Of a stretch of DNA of 64,000 nucleotides, positions 50,860 to 58,963 are shown in pieces. The DNA is from Acidianus brierleyi. Its GTDB lineage: Archaea; Thermoproteota; Thermoprotei_A; Sulfolobales; Sulfolobaceae. The stretch's first letter is position 1; every line of letters starts with the position of its first letter. The notes beneath the pieces are model-generated. The model was not told where the DNA came from, ran no database searches, and saw nothing but the letters and a program-made list of their open reading frames with translations. The stretch covers positions 2,550,501 to 2,614,500 of the forward strand of contig NZ_CP029289.2 of assembly GCF_003201835.2 (NCBI RefSeq). The letters are read 5' to 3'. The translations under genes and the position numbers were made by a program.

Positions 50860-51079
50860 GATTTAACACCTGAGCAAGTTCTTGACTATAACGTACCATT
50901 TCATTATATTCTTCTTCGGTAATTTTTTCCATTATCATTCCATAGCTCACTACAACATAATCTCCAGGCTTTAAATCATCTACATTTGATATAACTGGTT
51001 CTATGACATTATTTCCGTAATCTACAAATACAATAAATTCTTGAACGCTGACTACCTTAGCAGGAAAACTTATGCACAT
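50852..51079 (-). CDS. HypC homologue with Cys2 but without the conserved His
   Basis: 75 residues starting MCISFPAKVVSV, with Cys2 in place. The region where HypC has H-A-G-(Y/F)-A-I reads VVVSYGMIMEKI, so the conserved His is replaced by Ser. The barrel strands and the final helix EYNEMVRYSQELAQVL are otherwise HypC-like. It overlaps the second HypC-like gene by 8 bases. The divergent large-subunit-like scaffold gene starts 103 bases away, so the three may be co-regulated and act together. Confidence 0.78.
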   Translation of the reverse strand: MCISFPAKVVSVQEFIVFVDYGNNVIEPVISNVDDLKPGDYVVVSYGMIMEKITEEEYNEMVRYSQELAQVLNHE

Positions 51080-51182
51080 TAATTTAACTTATTCTCCAAT
51101 AATTAAAAACTTTGCTAATAAGGAATCTCTATTTAAAAGACAAAAGTTTAAAAGAAGATAGAATAAGTTATATTTCAGAATC

Positions 51183-52343
51183 ATGTTATCTCCTTTAGAT
51201 TTAGAAGTAATAGATTTAGCAATAGAAATAGAAGATGGTAAGGTAGTTAATACTAAATCATCAGGAAATAGACTCAGAGGATACGAAAAGGTGTTTATTG
51301 GGAAAAACCCTAAAGAATTGTACAGTATAATACCTCGTGTTCTTTCTACATGCGCTCAATCCCATGTTTTTGCATACGCTAAGGCGAGTATGAATTTAAG
51401 TGAAAATACGTCTAAGATTTTAGAGACTATGGTTATTTTAGAAATAATTGAAAGTCATATAAGGCATCCATACACTTATTGGTTTCCATATATCGGTGGA
51501 AGGGAATATGATTTTCCTTCTGGAGATAAGTTTAAGAAAATTTCGTTCATATCAAAGCAGATAAGAAATTTGATGGAAAGAATTGGAGGAAAATGGCCTA
51601 GTGTAGATTATTTTAATATTGGAAAGAAAATACAAATTGAACAGAACGAAATAAATAAAATAAGAGAAATGTGGGAAAAAGAAACTTTAGGAATGGGAGT
51701 AGAAGATTTCCTTGAGGTTGAGGAAATAGAAGAGCTTAAAGGAGATTTATCCTTATTCAAAAAAATTCCTTACTTTATATCAGGATTAAATAAATATTTG
51801 ACAGTTGGTTTTCCGTTTAATGGAGATTTAAATTACAGTAAAATCCAAGATAATGGAATTGAGGTAAAATATGATGGAGAACTTGTGGAAGTAGGTCCTC
51901 TGGCTCAAGCTTTAACTTTTGATAAAATGGTTAGAAAGCTTCATGAAAAAATTGGTCCTTCCCCTATGCTGAGAGAATTAAGCAGAATGAAAATTGTAGC
52001 ATATCTTTTAAATCAATTAAATGAAATAAATGAAGAAACAGATGGTTTCTCAATAAGAGGAGATGGAGTTGGTATTGTTGAGTCTATTAGAGGCTCATTA
52101 ATCCATGATGTAAAGATTGATAGTAATATAAAAGGATATAAAATAATTCAACCTACTACATTTAACGCTTCCCCAAAAGGAGCTCTTGAGAAAGCTGTAA
52201 ATGGAATTCCAGTAAGTGATCCTAAAAATCCTTGGGAGATCTCGTTGGCAGTAAGCTCATTAGATTCATGTTTTGTTACTGAAGTTAGAATATTCGAGAA
52301 AGGTAGTTTAATGAGTAAGAAAAGGATAGGAGGATTCTGTTAA
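51183..52343 (+). CDS. degenerate [NiFe] hydrogenase large-subunit homologue (HupK/HoxV-like scaffold)
   Basis: 386 residues. Aligned by eye with the large subunit at 53-54.5 kb, the L1 motif RICGICGGSH has become RVLSTCAQSH: Cys57 and His61 remain, the first Cys is lost. The L2 motif DACMVCNVH has become DSCFVTEVR: Cys363 remains, the second Cys and the His are lost. Two of four metal-binding cysteines remain, so it cannot bind the NiFe site normally. HupK/HoxV proteins of proteobacteria show the same degeneracy and act as assembly scaffolds for the iron ligands. It ends in Gly-Gly-Phe-Cys. Divergent from the HypC-like pair. Confidence 0.75.
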   Translation: MLSPLDLEVIDLAIEIEDGKVVNTKSSGNRLRGYEKVFIGKNPKELYSIIPRVLSTCAQSHVFAYAKASMNLSENTSKILETMVILEIIESHIRHPYTYWFPYIGGREYDFPSGDKFKKISFISKQIRNLMERIGGKWPSVDYFNIGKKIQIEQNEINKIREMWEKETLGMGVEDFLEVEEIEELKGDLSLFKKIPYFISGLNKYLTVGFPFNGDLNYSKIQDNGIEVKYDGELVEVGPLAQALTFDKMVRKLHEKIGPSPMLRELSRMKIVAYLLNQLNEINEETDGFSIRGDGVGIVESIRGSLIHDVKIDSNIKGYKIIQPTTFNASPKGALEKAVNGIPVSDPKNPWEISLAVSSLDSCFVTEVRIFEKGSLMSKKRIGGFC

Positions 52344-52711
52344 TGAGCTCTAGCCATTCTATCAGCTATACGTTGGGCTACTATCTTTATTCCCTCAAAT
52401 GTTAAGTAAACATAATTATCCTTTATTTCAACTAATCCAGATTTTAAAAGATCTTCTAAATCTTTTACTTCTTTTACTTCTGTATTCTTATTGTATGACA
52501 TATTCATGTAAATTTCTTGAAGAGTATCTAATATGCCGTATAATTGAGAAAGTCTTCTAATGCCATTTTCAGTGAGATATAAGAAACCATTTTCGTCTCT
52601 AATTAATCCTTTTGAAATTAATTCTTCTATATTTATTTCTCTCATTCTTAATTCGTCTCTTCTTCTAGGCGCAGATTCTATTTCTTCAAGAGCATACAAT
52701 TCAGAAAGCAT
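52340..52711 (-). CDS. small protein with duplicated winged-helix-like half
   Basis: 123 residues. Two parts share the pattern (I/L)E(E/D)LxxxGL(I/V)...YLTxxGI: residues ~29-56 (EELISKGLIRDENGFLYLTE) and ~85-112 (EDLLKSGLVEIKDNYVYLTF). This looks like an internal duplication of the second half of a winged-helix domain. It overlaps the protease-like gene by 34 bases at its start and the convergent scaffold gene by 4 bases. It is the last gene of the hydrogenase structural operon. DNA-binding or protein-binding is unknown. Confidence 0.6.
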   Translation of the reverse strand: MLSELYALEEIESAPRRRDELRMREINIEELISKGLIRDENGFLYLTENGIRRLSQLYGILDTLQEIYMNMSYNKNTEVKEVKDLEDLLKSGLVEIKDNYVYLTFEGIKIVAQRIADRMARAH

Positions 52712-53019
52712 TTTACTCTATCCTTATATTCTTTTGAGAATGCTATAATTGTTATCCTTGCTTTAATACCGTTTATTTTCGCATTGAGTAGATAGTTCTC
52801 TAACTCTGTATAGCCTAAAACTCCCGGATATAATTCTTTTAATCCTATTATTAAAAATCTAAAATTTCTTGCTGAATCAACTATTATGACTTCGTCTTCT
52901 TCTTTTAAAAATTTTTCTAATTCTCCCAATTTTGGACCTAAAAATATTCCTCCATACTCTTCCACAATTTTTCCTTCATTATCTCCGAAAATTTCGTTTC
53001 CTATTCCTATAATTTTCAA
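52678..53019 (-). CDS. shortened, histidine-free homologue of hydrogenase maturation protease
   Basis: 113 residues against about 150-170 for M52 peptidases. It starts KIIGIGNEIFGDNEGKIVEE, which aligns with the protease N-terminus, and has VIIVDSARN for the second Asp. There is not one His in the protein, so the third nickel ligand is absent. It overlaps the stop of the large subunit gene by 4 bases, in the place where the maturation protease gene normally sits. It is probably non-proteolytic: a large-subunit-binding chaperone, or a decaying gene. Confidence 0.65.
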   Translation of the reverse strand: MKIIGIGNEIFGDNEGKIVEEYGGIFLGPKLGELEKFLKEEDEVIIVDSARNFRFLIIGLKELYPGVLGYTELENYLLNAKINGIKARITIIAFSKEYKDRVKCFLNCMLLKK

Positions 53020-54548
53020 AGTCTAAGCACCATTTTTTCTACATTTCCATCCAATACATGAACATTACATACCATGCAAGCATCGTGAGATCTTACTATA
53101 TGCGCCAATTCTATAGGATTTTCAATGTCTTCAACTATAGTCCCAATGAGAGCCTTACTCATATGACTAATATTTCCGTATGAGTCTTCTGGTCCCATAT
53201 TTATTTGAGTAGGAGTAACTACTTGGTAATTGAATATTTTATTGTCCTTTATTACTATCCAATGTCCAAGAGAACCTCTAGATGCCTCTACTAACCCATA
53301 TCCTTTGGATTCAGCTATGTCTAAAGGTTTTTTATACGTTGGTTCTCCGAATCTAAATTTTTCTAATTCTTCTATAATTATTTCGCTTATAATTGCTAGT
53401 CTAACAAATCTCGCAATTTCCCTCAAAAGTACATTAGAACCCAATTTATTTAGGAGGTCGATAATAAGAGGATTATTATCGACTGCCATCATAGAAAGAG
53501 CACCTACTTCTGGTGCAATCAATTTTCCATTCAATTTATATCTAAATGTTTTTGTAAAAGTATACTTATCATTAGAGAATGGAGAAAGAGGATTAGTCTC
53601 GCCTTCAAAAGGATGAAGTCCTATATCTCCATTTGAATAAGAATAGAAAGATTTTGTAACAAATTCTAGCATATTTGCTTGATCTATAGAACTGAATTCC
53701 ATAGTATCCAGATTCAATATACCTCTCTTGAACCTAAGCTTAGGATTCTCCGTAGTATAATCTTCAGCCGAAGGTACATGACCAAAGGACATTAGAAAAT
53801 TGGATCCCTTCCCTATTTTATCCCACTTCATTTCTCTACCATAAATCCACAACTTCGAAATATCACCGTTAGGATAGTCTTGAGACCATTGATCCAAATC
53901 TTTGACGGATTTAAGTTGGAGGAACTGATCTAATGGGCCTCCAAGCATTACTTTTTCTATAAATTCTGAAGTAATCTCATTAATTATACCTCTTGCCTTT
54001 AAAATATCATTAGGATAAGGGTCTGCAGTTACTCCTCCGGGCACCATGGAAGAACCATGAGGCCATTGTCCTCCAAAAATAGCATATATTTCTGTATATC
54101 TTTTAGACCACTTAACTGCAGCTTTATAAGACGTACCATAAAAAGGTGCCCATCTGGTAACCATATCTTTATAAAAGTCCATTTTTTCATACTTTTTATT
54201 TACAGTATCTATCATGAACATTAGATAAGTATGTCTAACGTCGTTTTGTCCCATTTCAGCCAACGCCATTATGTTTCTTAGGAGAACAGCGTTAGGTGGA
54301 ACTTCGGCCTTATATGCCATGTCTAACGCTTCTACCGCAGACATTAAATGAGATCCTCCACATATCCCACATATTCTAGGCGTAATAACTAAGGAATCCA
54401 TGGGATATTTATTTTTAAGAATTATTTCTATACCTCTAAAAAGTCTTGACATTGGATATGCTTCTATTACCTTATTACCACGGAAGACTACCTTAAGGTC
54501 TAGATCTCCCTCTACCCTATTTAACGGGCTTATTATTTTTTCATTCAA
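53016..54548 (-). CDS. [NiFe] hydrogenase large subunit
   Basis: 510 residues with canonical nickel-iron ligands: RICGICGGSH (Cys60, Cys63, His67) and DACMVCNVH (Cys491, Cys494, His497). After His497 comes a 13-residue tail for the maturation protease to remove. It oxidises H2 to protons in the cytosol together with the small subunit, whose stop it overlaps by 8 bases. Sequence features and crenarchaeal context suit group 2e of the HydDB scheme (aerobic H2 uptake in Sulfolobales), but this needs phylogeny. Confidence 0.93.
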   Translation of the reverse strand: MNEKIISPLNRVEGDLDLKVVFRGNKVIEAYPMSRLFRGIEIILKNKYPMDSLVITPRICGICGGSHLMSAVEALDMAYKAEVPPNAVLLRNIMALAEMGQNDVRHTYLMFMIDTVNKKYEKMDFYKDMVTRWAPFYGTSYKAAVKWSKRYTEIYAIFGGQWPHGSSMVPGGVTADPYPNDILKARGIINEITSEFIEKVMLGGPLDQFLQLKSVKDLDQWSQDYPNGDISKLWIYGREMKWDKIGKGSNFLMSFGHVPSAEDYTTENPKLRFKRGILNLDTMEFSSIDQANMLEFVTKSFYSYSNGDIGLHPFEGETNPLSPFSNDKYTFTKTFRYKLNGKLIAPEVGALSMMAVDNNPLIIDLLNKLGSNVLLREIARFVRLAIISEIIIEELEKFRFGEPTYKKPLDIAESKGYGLVEASRGSLGHWIVIKDNKIFNYQVVTPTQINMGPEDSYGNISHMSKALIGTIVEDIENPIELAHIVRSHDACMVCNVHVLDGNVEKMVLRL

Positions 54549-55506
54549 TCCAATCCCCTTTCTTCTTAATTAATGGTCTAACAAGAAATTGGGGTGCAGA
54601 TCCCTTAGCTACTGCTGAAAAAGTTACATATGTTCCTCTGCTCATTCCTAAAGGAAGTCTTTTTGGTATTCCAGATCTGTTTTTTTCAGTATGAAAGAAA
54701 TTAAATGTAGGAAAATCAAATTCAGTACATCCCATACATGGAGTTCCTACTCTGGTTTTACTACTCTGGTTATTCCATAATATACTATTACAAGGACTTT
54801 TAGTATAAGCACCCCTACAGCCTAGATCAAAATAAAGACATCCTTCTTTATGACCTAACTCCTTAGAACTTATTTTATAAGTGAAATATGGCTGTCTAGG
54901 GCAACCAAACTGCGTTGTAGTAGAATAAAATATCTTAGGTCTATTAAACTCATCAAGCATATCTTCTGTCATTTTGCCTTCTGAAATTAATGATATTGTA
55001 GTTAGAATCCAATCAGGATGTGCTGGACATCCTGAAATATTAATTATAGGCAAACCCGATTTAGTTCTAAAATTCTTACCTAGAAATCCTCCAATTTCTT
55101 TTTTAAAGAATTGTAATCCAGTAGATTGAGTAGGATTCGGATCTGCTGCAGGGATGCCCCCAAATGAGGCACAGTCTCCTACAGCTATTATATATTCGCT
55201 TAAAGGAGCTAAATATTTTACCCAATCTTTCATAGGTTTACCAGCAAACATGTTAAAAGTTCCAGAATTATTAGGTCCTAAAATTACTGATCCTTCAAAA
55301 ACAAATATATTTAGGCGAATTTTTCCATTTATTATATCTTCCATGATTCTTTTAACACCAATACTATCTAATGATAATGAGGGATGCCAAAGTAACTTTA
55401 TGTTATGTTGGCTAAAGAATTCAAATACGTCCGGATCTGATGCGTTGAGCAACGATAACGTGTTACCACTGCAAGCTCCTCCTTGTAACCAAAGTAAGTT
55501 TCTCAT
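54541..55506 (-). CDS. [NiFe] hydrogenase small subunit, no Tat signal
   Basis: 321 residues beginning at MRNLLWLQGGACSGNTLS, with no twin-arginine signal or C-terminal anchor, so it is cytosolic. Proximal cluster candidates are Cys12, Cys112 (VGDCASFGG) and Cys160 (ISGCPAHPDW). The usual second Cys of CxxC near residue 15 is Asn, so the fourth ligand is not an ordinary Cys. The medial and distal clusters are provided by FGCPRQP, the C223-C230-C239 region and CMGC at 257-260. First gene of the structural operon; divergent from a DUF1641 gene. Confidence 0.92.
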   Translation of the reverse strand: MRNLLWLQGGACSGNTLSLLNASDPDVFEFFSQHNIKLLWHPSLSLDSIGVKRIMEDIINGKIRLNIFVFEGSVILGPNNSGTFNMFAGKPMKDWVKYLAPLSEYIIAVGDCASFGGIPAADPNPTQSTGLQFFKKEIGGFLGKNFRTKSGLPIINISGCPAHPDWILTTISLISEGKMTEDMLDEFNRPKIFYSTTTQFGCPRQPYFTYKISSKELGHKEGCLYFDLGCRGAYTKSPCNSILWNNQSSKTRVGTPCMGCTEFDFPTFNFFHTEKNRSGIPKRLPLGMSRGTYVTFSAVAKGSAPQFLVRPLIKKKGDWIE

Positions 55507-55526
55507 ATAGATTATTTGATTTAAAT

Positions 55527-55540
55527 AAGTTTTTTAAGCT
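55527..55540 (-). promoter_or_regulatory. TATA-like element of hydrogenase structural operon
   Basis: On the minus strand the stretch GCTTAAAAAACTT lies about 28 bases before the small-subunit ATG at 55506. Together with the plus-strand TTTATATAT at 55624-55632 it makes the 155-bp region between hydrogenase and DUF1641 a divergent promoter. Confidence 0.45.
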
Positions 55541-55661
55541 TGTTTATATAAGTTAGTTATAGTCTGATTATACTTAAGTTTTTATTAGAAAAAAATAAAA
55601 ATAATTACAATTATTGATAAAACTTTTATATATCTACGTTGATTTTTAATTAAGATGCAAT

Positions 55662-56159
55662 ATGAGTGTAGATAGAGACGAAGACTATATTGAGGGTATA
55701 AACAAGATTAAGGAAATAGTGATCTATCTTAATACTACAGGAGTTCTAGATAGTATATTGGACTTTGTAAAAGACGATAAGAAACTAAGAGCATTTTTAC
55801 AATCTAAGAGTTTTAGAGCTATAATAGAAATGTTAGGTGATCTAAAAGAAATGATTGATAATGGTCAAGTCAGCTCAGAGGATTTCATTAACGGAACTAT
55901 AGCAATTGCTAAACATATGGATAAGATAGGTAAAATACTCTCCACATTAGAGGCACACGGAGTTTTAGACGTTATGACTTCAGGATTATCTAAAGCTGCA
56001 GAAGCAATGGTGAATAATAATCAGTCCAATATAGTTGAATTATTGGCGTCCTTCGATGATCCTGACGTTAAGAAAACCCTAGCATATTTGAGATTCATGC
56101 TTAAAGAGTTAGGAAAAGCTTCTACACCAGTAATAAGAGACGGGGATCAAGCAAAATAA
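55662..56159 (+). CDS. DUF1641 protein associated with hydrogenase
   Basis: 165 residues, helical, with the family pattern TGVLDSILDFVKDDKKLRAF at the start and DDPDVKKTLAYLRFMLKELG at the end, parallel to the 105-residue DUF1641 gene of the formate-dehydrogenase-like operon. The middle part adds a KHMDKIGKILSTLEAHGVLD repeat of the same helix motif. It is divergent from the small subunit gene and shares its promoter region. It is likely an accessory subunit or electron-transfer partner; the precise role is unknown. It overlaps the HxlR-type gene by 13 bases, tail to tail. Confidence 0.75.
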   Translation: MSVDRDEDYIEGINKIKEIVIYLNTTGVLDSILDFVKDDKKLRAFLQSKSFRAIIEMLGDLKEMIDNGQVSSEDFINGTIAIAKHMDKIGKILSTLEAHGVLDVMTSGLSKAAEAMVNNNQSNIVELLASFDDPDVKKTLAYLRFMLKELGKASTPVIRDGDQAK

Positions 56160-56500
56160 TCCTTTTCGGTTGGGGATATCAAGTTTGTTAATTGTAAGAG
56201 CATAAGTATAGCGTTCTTAACTGCCTTTCCTTGAATAGTTATGCTATAATTGATTACAATAGGTCTATTGTTTACTATCTCCCTCTTTATTAATAATGAT
56301 TCTTCCATTTCTTTCAATCTTATTGACAAAGATCTTTGGGTAATGCCATCTATTTTTCTCATGATTTCGTTAAATCTAAGAGCTCCGTATTTATCTAAAA
56401 GCAAAAGTATTGTAAGGGTATACTTTCTTGTTATCAATTCAAATATTTTTGGATTATATGTCATGCATAAATCTTTGTCTTCTCTTAAGGGGCAATCCAT
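56147..56500 (-). CDS. HxlR-family winged-helix regulator
   Basis: 117 residues with the HxlR pattern: CP near the N-terminus (MDCPLREDKDLC), then ITRKYTLTILLLLDKYGALRFNEIMRKI and GITQRSLSIRLKEMEESLLI. HxlR proteins often sense small electrophiles or redox state through the N-terminal Cys; here Cys3 and Cys12 are candidates. It is the last gene on the minus-strand hyp side, so it may regulate the hydrogenase operons. Confidence 0.82.
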   Translation of the reverse strand: MDCPLREDKDLCMTYNPKIFELITRKYTLTILLLLDKYGALRFNEIMRKIDGITQRSLSIRLKEMEESLLIKREIVNNRPIVINYSITIQGKAVKNAILMLLQLTNLISPTEKDYFA

Positions 56501-56553
56501 ACTTTTATTACGAAAATTCCTTTAAAAAATTAATGTATATTTAAATGATCTCT

Positions 56554-56895
56554 TTATATTTTAAATGTATAATTAAGTATTTTGCTAATGATTTTTTCTA
56601 GGTCTACTAAGAATTCCTTATTGAAATCTCCTTCCATTAATAGCTTACTCATGTTATACAGTACTTTAAGATAAATCTCATAAAGCTCCGGATTTTCTCT
56701 TATAATTTTTATCATCTTATTTTGAGTATCTGGACTATAAACGTTATATCCTTCAGATTCAAGGAGAATATCCATTGCTATTTCTTCAATGCTTCTTAAA
56801 GCAAAAGAAAGGCAAATTATAGGATTAACAGTACTATAAGATATTTGAAAATATTTTATTGCTAAATCACGATGTTCACTCAATTTTAATCCCAT
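56554..56895 (-). CDS. helical protein of unknown function in the hyp operon
   Basis: 113 residues, almost entirely helical, with no Cys cluster (one Cys in NPIICLSFALRSIEE). The length and helix pattern could suit a HEPN-like four-helix fold, but no active-site motif supports this. It overlaps the MIP18-like gene by 20 bases, and lies 54 bases before the HxlR gene. Probably specific to this hydrogenase type. Confidence 0.5.
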   Translation of the reverse strand: MGLKLSEHRDLAIKYFQISYSTVNPIICLSFALRSIEEIAMDILLESEGYNVYSPDTQNKMIKIIRENPELYEIYLKVLYNMSKLLMEGDFNKEFLVDLEKIISKILNYTFKI

Positions 56896-57136
56896 TTAAT
56901 ATTTCATTAATTTCATTAGAAATATAATAATCTTCTAAAATGACTATAGCTTCTGGGTATTTGAATTTTATATCTAAGCCCATCTTTATTACCAAAATTA
57001 CTGGTGTGAAAGGAGATGGAGGCCTATAATATATTATCAATTTTCCATGCTTATTTTCTTTTCTTGCTAATCCTAATCTAAATAATGAAACACCCGTTTC
57101 CGCGTCTACTATCTCATTTTCCAGATCTTCCACCAA
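56876..57136 (-). CDS. MIP18/PaaD (DUF59)-like small protein without cysteine
   Basis: 86 residues. The pattern DAETGVSLFRLGLARKENKHG followed by a strand LIIYYRPPSPFTPVILVIKM resembles DUF59 proteins (DPETGxSLxxLGL ... TxPxCPLxxxI), which assist Fe-S cluster delivery. The Cys usual in the SPxCP turn is replaced: here SPFTP, and no Cys occurs anywhere. It overlaps both neighbours (aldolase stop by 23 bases, the helical protein by 20), so it is a tightly coupled member of the hyp operon. A role in iron or cluster handling for hydrogenase is inferred. Confidence 0.5.
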   Translation of the reverse strand: MVEDLENEIVDAETGVSLFRLGLARKENKHGKLIIYYRPPSPFTPVILVIKMGLDIKFKYPEAIVILEDYYISNEINEILNGIKIE

Positions 57137-57821
57137 ACTTTACCGCCCTTATATATCTAGCTCCAGGTTTTCTAAGATCTTTTTGATCTAGTTTATATTT
57201 TATTCCTCCTAATACTTTAGCAGCAACATTAAATCTAGACCATTCCTCCATAATCTCAGCAAAAGCCCTAGCTTCATGAATACAAGCACCTACTGAAAGT
57301 ATACCGTGGTTCATTAGTATAACTATCCTAGGAACTTTTGCTCCTTCACCTTTTACAGCATAGCCTACATTTTTTGCAAGTTCTATTGTACCAGGATGAG
57401 AATAAGGAATGATCTTTATATCTCCAAGTATAGCAGCTGCTTCCCCATGAGTTATTTCTAAAAATCCTGAAATAGCCATTCCCATAGTATATGGGGAATG
57501 CGCATGAATTACTGCGTTTACATCAGGCCTATTTTTATATACTTCCAAATGCATAAATGTTTCAATTGATGGTTTTAAGTCACCTTCTATAACGTTACCT
57601 TCCATGTCTATAGCTATTAGGTCTTCCGGCTCTAAACTAACTCTAGGATATCCTGAAGGTGTTATCCAGATTTTATTTGCCCCAGGTAATCTCGCGCTTT
57701 GATTTCCACCAGCATTACTAATCATACCTTTCCAATAAAGAGTTTTTACACTATTTACTATCTCCTTCTTTAACTGTTCTTCATCTGTTTGACACAATTT
57801 GCAGAAAGTATTTCCTATCAT
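57114..57821 (-). CDS. class II aldolase (fuculose-1-phosphate aldolase type) in hyp operon
   Basis: 235 residues. The complete zinc set of the family can be seen: Glu87, His106 and His108 in VIHAHSPY, His172 in LMNHGIL. The glycine-rich phosphate loop NAGGNQSARLPG is present. An N-terminal extension carries CKLC (Cys7, Cys10), not usual for the family. It lies between hypD (14-base gap) and the MIP18-like gene, in the hydrogenase maturation operon. Either it is a metabolic hitchhiker or it makes a small molecule needed for maturation. Confidence 0.85.
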   Translation of the reverse strand: MIGNTFCKLCQTDEEQLKKEIVNSVKTLYWKGMISNAGGNQSARLPGANKIWITPSGYPRVSLEPEDLIAIDMEGNVIEGDLKPSIETFMHLEVYKNRPDVNAVIHAHSPYTMGMAISGFLEITHGEAAAILGDIKIIPYSHPGTIELAKNVGYAVKGEGAKVPRIVILMNHGILSVGACIHEARAFAEIMEEWSRFNVAAKVLGGIKYKLDQKDLRKPGARYIRAVKFGGRSGK

Positions 57822-57835
57822 GTAAACCGTTTATC

Positions 57836-58963
57836 TCACCTCCTACATCTGGGGCTAACATTAACTAATTTATGCATTGCCCATATCCAACATGTTCCTT
57901 CTTGTGAAACCATTGGGGCACCTTTAGGATCTTCTGGTTTGCATGATTTCATATAAAGCGGACATTCTGGAGGATCTATTAACCCCATTACAACTTCCCC
58001 ACATCTAGCTCCTGCTACATACTCATCTGAAGTTTTTGACCTATCTTTTAACCCATATTGTTCTCTGGCATTGATCTTATTGAAATCGTCTTTTAATCTA
58101 AATCCAGCTTTCGGAAACACAGCCACGCCTCTTACGTAACCGTCTTCTAAATCAAAAACTTTCTCCATTACTTCTTGGGCCTTTACATTTCCTTCCCAAG
58201 TTACTGACCTAGTATACTCATTTTCTATTTTTGGAGTGCCTTCTTCAATTTGCTTTAGGATCATATATATTGACATTAATACATCAATAGGTTCGAATCC
58301 TGTAGCTACCATTGGTTTTTTGGAATTTAAGAAATATCCATAATATGGCTTTAACCCAGTTATAGTTACAGAATGACCTGCCGAAATAAAGGCGTCTATT
58401 CCTAATACGTTGGACTCCATTACAGACCCTTGAATAGCTGGAGTATATCTATAAGATACTAAAAAACTGAGATTTTCTGGAACTCCCTTCAATATTTCAA
58501 AAGCGGTTGCAGGTGCCGTTGTATCCATTCCTACTGCAAAGAATAGGAATTGTTTATTTGGCTCCCTTCTTGCCATTTTTACTGCGTCTTGAACACCGTA
58601 TATAACTCTAACATCTCCACCAAGTGCCTTAGCTTCTTCTAAAGACATTTTTGTTCCTCTAGCTCTACTCATATCTCCGTAGGTTGTCACTACAATACCG
58701 TCTAAAGCTAGTTTCACTGCATCGTCTATGTCAGTAGCCGGAGTTATACAAACTGGACATCCTGGTCCAGCTCTTACTTCTACATTATCTGGTAAAAGAG
58801 ACCTAATACCGTAGTGAGTTATTGTCCACTCATGACTACCGCAGACATGCATTATCATTATTCCTTCATCGATTTTTTTAGCAATTTCATGAATCTTGAT
58901 TCTTAAGGCTTTAGCTAGATGTGGATCTCTATAATATTTTAATAGAGAAAGATACTCACTCAC
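57836..58963 (-). CDS. hypD: hydrogenase maturation factor HypD
   Basis: 375 residues. HypD cysteines are at the same numbers as in E. coli: Cys41 in HVCGSHEWT, Cys69 and Cys72 in GPGCPVC. Further down are GVQDAVKMA, VTGFEPIDVL and the C-terminal [4Fe-4S] ligands CGEVVMG, PPECPLY, SCKPEDP and GTCWIW. It holds the Fe(CN)2CO unit with HypC and transfers it to the large subunit. It overlaps hypC by 4 bases. Confidence 0.96.
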   Translation of the reverse strand: MSEYLSLLKYYRDPHLAKALRIKIHEIAKKIDEGIMIMHVCGSHEWTITHYGIRSLLPDNVEVRAGPGCPVCITPATDIDDAVKLALDGIVVTTYGDMSRARGTKMSLEEAKALGGDVRVIYGVQDAVKMARREPNKQFLFFAVGMDTTAPATAFEILKGVPENLSFLVSYRYTPAIQGSVMESNVLGIDAFISAGHSVTITGLKPYYGYFLNSKKPMVATGFEPIDVLMSIYMILKQIEEGTPKIENEYTRSVTWEGNVKAQEVMEKVFDLEDGYVRGVAVFPKAGFRLKDDFNKINAREQYGLKDRSKTSDEYVAGARCGEVVMGLIDPPECPLYMKSCKPEDPKGAPMVSQEGTCWIWAMHKLVNVSPRCRR

